This document shows, piece after piece, positions 6,790 through 9,569 of a stretch of 9,569 nt of DNA (position 1 is its first letter; each line of letters begins with the position of its first letter). The notes beneath the pieces are model-generated. The model was not told where the DNA came from. It made no database searches and saw only the letters and a list, made by a program, of their open reading frames with translations. A program made the translations under genes and the position numbers. Origin of the DNA: an uncultured Saprospiraceae bacterium (GTDB taxonomy: Bacteria; Bacteroidota; Bacteroidia; Chitinophagales; Saprospiraceae); contig CALHUZ010000058.1 of assembly GCA_938039305.1 (NCBI GenBank), positions 1 to 9,569 of the forward strand, given 5' to 3'.

Positions 6790-8394
6790 TCAAGAATTAA
6801 AATTTCTATTCCTCAATCTTTTCAATAGAGGAATTAGAATAGGCTTGTTGTCATTAAGTGCGCGCCATGAAAGATATAGTGCAAAAGGCAAAAGCAGAAC
6901 ACAAGGCAGCCATGCCCCGAAGATCGGTGTGAGGGATTCACTTGCAACCAGTTTTTTCCCAATGATACTCGACATGACAAAGGTGATATAGAACCCAATG
7001 GCTATCAAAAGAGGATAGCCAAATCCGCCTTTTCGCACGATCGCTCCCGCAGGTGCGCCTATAAATAAAAATATAATACAGACAGTCGCAAACGAATAAA
7101 TCTGATGCAAATTGAAAATATATCTGGCTTTAGTACGCTCAAGGATGCGCGTTTCATTCTTATTATTGTTGTTACTGGTTTTGAGCGCCGCCGTATTCTT
7201 CTTTGCAAGTTCAGGCACTTTATCTCCTTTTTCAAATTCTACAACGTCCATTATAGATTTGGTCTCTGATGTTATCCTATCTGGAAAAATCATCACAATA
7301 GGTTTTTGCTCTACCTCTGGGACGTTTTCATCTATTAAGCCCTTCCCTGTTTTGTTTCTTCTTTTCTTTAGCTTATTACTATATGCAGCAGCAGCGGAAG
7401 ACGAAGGTAAAGACGAACTCGAAATCGCACCTGCGTTTTTCATATCACCCAAAAGGACACCAAAATCTGTTTCGTTAGGAGCTCTTAAGGCACTGTATGT
7501 GAACTGATTTTTTTCAATTACTTTCTCTTGAGCAACATTGAGCGAATCTACCACTTCCATAAGCTCTAATGAATTCATAAACTCATATTCCCGATAGGAG
7601 ACATTGACGACATCAAGGTCCATCATCTCTTGTAGATTGAAGACTTTCCGTAAGCTAGAAAAAGTGAATCGCATCATTTCACGTGCAGGCCTATTAAAGC
7701 CCTTACTTTTTCTATCTGCTGAATTTTTACGTATCTCCTTGACTTGATATCCGTCTTTAAGATCCATAATCAGAAACTTCTGATCAGGGGTAGTATAAAT
7801 ATCACCGGTTTTAGCGCGAATCAAGTTCATTACAGTTTTATCAGCATCAGAATGGTCATACATCATTATATCTTTTATCGAGCGACCATTATCCATTTTT
7901 TCAGCAATCCTGATTGAGAAATCTTTGAATTCTCGATTAAATATTTGTTCATCAAATGCAAAAGTTAAGTTGTTCACCTTCATATTCCTTAGCTTCTTCT
8001 GAAAGGCTTCAGTGGCATTGGGCTTTAAAACATTTGACGCAAGTATCGAAAATAAGAATACACTGGTTGCTACTATCAAACCGGGCTTGAGCAAGCGATT
8101 AAATGATATACCTGCTGACTTTGCACTCGACAATTCATACTTCTCAGCCATGTCTCCATATACCATCACACTGCTCAAAAGCACTGTGAGTGGCAATGCC
8201 ATAGGAATAATCATCACAGAGAAATGGAAGAACAACTCAGCAAAATCCATAGCTCCATACCCCTTACCCAAGATAGATTCTATCACTGCCCAGAGCTTCT
8301 GCATGATCAAGACAAACTCTACAATGAAGAAAGCCAGAAGGCTAGGACCTATGAATCCCTTCAAAAAAAGCTTATCGAGTACCTTTAACTTCAC
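6790..8394 (-). CDS. LptF/LptG (YjgP/YjgQ) family LPS export permease
   Basis: A 534-residue inner-membrane permease of the LptBFGC transporter, which extracts lipopolysaccharide from the inner membrane and passes it to the periplasmic bridge. Three N-terminal helices (about 13-33, 56-80, 102-122) are followed by a large periplasmic region (about 123-425, the jellyroll-like domain) and three C-terminal helices (about 430-448, 457-479, 490-510). KYELSSAKSAGIS (85-97) is the coupling helix that contacts the LptB ATPase. KVLDKLFLKGFIGP at the N-terminus is typical of Bacteroidota homologues. Whether it is LptF or LptG cannot be decided from sequence alone. The periplasmic region carries a low-complexity Ser/Ala then Lys/Arg stretch (323-352) and an Asn run (408-411). 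GTG 8394 is the only start after an in-frame stop at 8400-8398. Its stop lies 8 bp from that of tamL. Confidence 0.9.
   Translation of the reverse strand: MKLKVLDKLFLKGFIGPSLLAFFIVEFVLIMQKLWAVIESILGKGYGAMDFAELFFHFSVMIIPMALPLTVLLSSVMVYGDMAEKYELSSAKSAGISFNRLLKPGLIVATSVFLFSILASNVLKPNATEAFQKKLRNMKVNNLTFAFDEQIFNREFKDFSIRIAEKMDNGRSIKDIMMYDHSDADKTVMNLIRAKTGDIYTTPDQKFLIMDLKDGYQVKEIRKNSADRKSKGFNRPAREMMRFTFSSLRKVFNLQEMMDLDVVNVSYREYEFMNSLELMEVVDSLNVAQEKVIEKNQFTYSALRAPNETDFGVLLGDMKNAGAISSSSLPSSSAAAAYSNKLKKRRNKTGKGLIDENVPEVEQKPIVMIFPDRITSETKSIMDVVEFEKGDKVPELAKKNTAALKTSNNNNKNETRILERTKARYIFNLHQIYSFATVCIIFLFIGAPAGAIVRKGGFGYPLLIAIGFYITFVMSSIIGKKLVASESLTPIFGAWLPCVLLLPFALYLSWRALNDNKPILIPLLKRLRNRNFNS
6808..6834. 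other. Hairpin near the tamL/lptF-G convergent junction
   Basis: A perfect 7 bp inverted repeat, ATTCCTC (6808-6814) and GAGGAAT (6828-6834), encloses a 13-base loop. It begins 27 bases after the tamL stop and overlaps the last codons of the opposite-strand permease gene. Neither strand shows a following T tract, so it is not a standard terminator. It may slow or protect the 3' end of tamL mRNA, or be chance in a Lys/Arg/Asn-rich coding end. Confidence 0.2.
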
Positions 8395-8472
8395 TGATTA
8401 GAATGATATTTAGACTTGAGCTGTAACAAATGAACGTAATTCTGCGTCTGCAATATATAATACATTAACCGA

Positions 8473-8958
8473 GTGCTGAAAGCTGTATTACCCATAAAAG
8501 ATAAACTTTATCGCTACGCCCTAAGGATCGTAGGCAACAAGATGTCCGCAGAAGACGTGGTACAGGAGGTTCTGATAAAGGTATGGCAAAAGAAAGACCA
8601 GCTTGAGAAGATAGAAAACAAGGAGGCTTGGTGTATGACAGTGACCAGAAACCTGGCACTCGATAAGCTAAGAAGGAAGAAAGTAATCCTCGATGACGTG
8701 GACGATCACAGGGGCATCTCAGACGATAACATGAGTCCATATAGAGCACTGCAAAGCGATGACACTATGAAGATCATAAGAGACGCGATACAAGAACTTC
8801 CAGAGGCACAACAGCAAGTGATTCACTTGAGAGATGTCGAAGGATATACATATAAAGAGATAGCCGATATAACTGGCTTTAGTAGCGATAAGGTAAAGGT
8901 ATACCTGCATCGAGCAAGAATAACATTAAGACACAAATTGACAAGCATTTACGCATGA
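8473..8958 (+). CDS. ECF-type RNA polymerase sigma-70 factor
   Basis: A 161-residue extracytoplasmic-function sigma factor with only regions 2 and 4. Region 2 spans about 8-73, with KDKLYRYALRIVG, the core-polymerase contact helix AEDVVQEVLIKVW (26-38) and the -10 recognition part through LALDKLRRKK. Region 4 spans about 101-155, with the helix-turn-helix TYKEIADITGFSSDKVKVYLHRAR recognising the -35 element. The linker (about 74-98) is acidic. The start is GTG 8473; an in-frame stop at 8458-8460 excludes any ATG upstream. A 12-codon frame (8430-8468) ends four bases before the GTG. It overlaps the next gene by ATGA (8955-8958), the usual arrangement of a sigma factor with its own inhibitor. 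The target genes are unknown; autoregulation is likely but not shown. No TAnnTTTG element appears in the 78 bp before it. Confidence 0.92.
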   Translation: MLKAVLPIKDKLYRYALRIVGNKMSAEDVVQEVLIKVWQKKDQLEKIENKEAWCMTVTRNLALDKLRRKKVILDDVDDHRGISDDNMSPYRALQSDDTMKIIRDAIQELPEAQQQVIHLRDVEGYTYKEIADITGFSSDKVKVYLHRARITLRHKLTSIYA

Positions 8959-9395
8959 GCGAAGTACACAACATAAAGGCACTTACTGAGAAGTACTGGG
9001 CAGGAGAAACCACCTTAGAAGAAGAGCGTATCCTTAATGCACATTATGGAGAGCAAACCGAACAAGGACCAGAGCAAGCCCTATTTTCATTTCTACATGA
9101 AGAACGCTCCGTGCAGTACACTAAAGAAGTGACAATGCCTGTCGTTCGAAGATCTAAGTGGACGACAAGACTACTTTCTATAGCAGCGACATTACTCATC
9201 TTGATGGGAAGCTGGTGGGGCATTAATCAAGCCACTGCACCGAGTAATAAAGTAACAATAGACGATCCACAACTGGCCCTGCAGATCACAAGAGAAGCAT
9301 TTGCTTTGATCAACGGCAAAGTAGATAAAGGAGAACAAGCAATAATGGACAACATACTACATCTTGACAAAACCTTAATTTTTAAAAATTTATAA
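8955..9395 (+). CDS. Putative single-pass membrane anti-sigma factor
   Basis: A 146-residue protein with one membrane helix (about 72-90, RLLSIAATLLILMGSWWG), a cytosolic N-terminal part and a short periplasmic C-terminal part. The N-terminus ALTEKYWAGETTLEEERIL (9-27) resembles the sigma-binding segment of small Bacteroidota anti-sigma proteins. The C-terminal DPQLALQITREAFALINGKVDKGEQ region resembles the periplasmic tail of the same group. It lacks Cys, so it is not a zinc-binding anti-sigma (ZAS) protein of the HxxxCxxC type. It likely holds the sigma factor at the membrane until an envelope signal arrives. Its ATG overlaps the sigma TGA (8955-8958), suggesting coupled, near-equal synthesis. 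The assignment rests on position, topology and N-terminal pattern; I recognise no named domain with certainty. Confidence 0.7.
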   Translation: MSEVHNIKALTEKYWAGETTLEEERILNAHYGEQTEQGPEQALFSFLHEERSVQYTKEVTMPVVRRSKWTTRLLSIAATLLILMGSWWGINQATAPSNKVTIDDPQLALQITREAFALINGKVDKGEQAIMDNILHLDKTLIFKNL

Positions 9396-9414
9396 TCACC
9401 TATTAATTACAATT

Positions 9415-9569
9415 ATGAAAAAGATAAGCATCATTTTATCCGCTTTTTTACTTACAATTTCAATTCAAGCTCAATCAATAGAGAGCTTTTTGGAAAAGCT
9501 CGATGACAGTGATGAGTATGGCGTAATCACCATCAACAAAGAGATGTTCAAGATGATGGCATCCTTCGA
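9415..9569 (+). CDS. DUF4252-like exported protein, 5' part
   Basis: The first 51 codons of a gene that runs off the right edge. ATG 9415 is followed by a clear signal peptide (KKISIILSAFLLTISIQA, cleavage after about residue 18). The mature start has an acidic helix (LEKLDDSDEYG) and then VITINKEMFKMMA, which resembles the opening of DUF4252 proteins. These are small secreted proteins of unknown function that often follow an ECF sigma/anti-sigma pair in Bacteroidota. It lies 19 bp after the putative anti-sigma gene with no promoter or terminator between, so it is probably third in that operon. No lipobox is present. The family call depends on a short stretch and on context. Confidence 0.65.
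   Translation, partial: MKKISIILSAFLLTISIQAQSIESFLEKLDDSDEYGVITINKEMFKMMASF

Noticed and set aside
7112..7507. Plus-strand open frame of 131 residues
   Set aside because: It lies antisense within the well-supported permease gene; its hydrophobic Leu/Phe-rich content is the complement of Lys/Asn/Glu-rich codons there.
8012..8401. Plus-strand open frame of 129 residues
   Set aside because: Antisense shadow of the permease gene's 5' end with no recognisable domain; it ends just past the permease start.
8465..8749. Minus-strand open frame of 94 residues
   Set aside because: Antisense to the sigma factor gene; composition is rich in Cys, Pro and Arg with no family pattern.

Overview
The window reads as chromosomal DNA of a Bacteroidota bacterium (phylum fairly sure; class and genus not determinable, a Saprospiria- or Cytophagia-like lineage is only a guess). 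Reasons: a lipoprotein member of the Omp85/TamA group (TamL type), an ECF sigma / short membrane anti-sigma / DUF4252 cluster, a DUF4369-like TlpA lipoprotein, LptF/G with a Bacteroidota-style N-terminus, a Bacteroidota-type promoter (TTG-N20-TAGTTTTG), and moderate-to-low GC. There is no sign of phage, insertion sequences, CRISPR, tRNA or rRNA, and no gene-free stretch over 300 bases.

Layout: (1) 1-241 (+) is the 3' end of a DUF1801 gene whose frame is broken at an A8 run. (2) 259-1811 (-) is a translationally coupled pair, an EI24-like membrane protein followed by an AlkD-like DNA glycosylase. (3) 1885-2478 (+) is a stand-alone haem-copper oxidase subunit III. (4) 2663-3724 (+) is a thioredoxin-fold lipoprotein with its own promoter; its stop overlaps that of the convergent SpoU/TrmH rRNA/tRNA methyltransferase (3721-4473, -). 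(5) 4463 or 4501-6781 (+) is tamL, head-to-head with the methyltransferase, with a problematic start. (6) 6790-8394 (-) is an LptF/LptG permease. (7) 8473 to the window end (+) is sigma factor, putative anti-sigma factor, and a DUF4252 protein cut by the edge.

Functionally the region is mostly envelope housekeeping: outer membrane protein assembly (TamL), LPS transport (LptF/G), periplasmic redox chemistry (TlpA-like), respiration (subunit III) and a cell-surface-type sigma/anti-sigma switch, with DNA repair and RNA modification genes in between. Genes are packed very tightly: convergent neighbours are separated by 17, -4 and 8 bp, and divergent neighbours by 73, about 27 (or overlapping) and 78 bp.

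I see no clearly new biological system. The most useful observations are two places where a single A too many in an A run explains a broken frame (DUF1801 and the tamL signal peptide), a possible third at the oxidase subunit, and a minus-strand terminator placed where it would stop methyltransferase transcripts after they run antisense through the thioredoxin gene.
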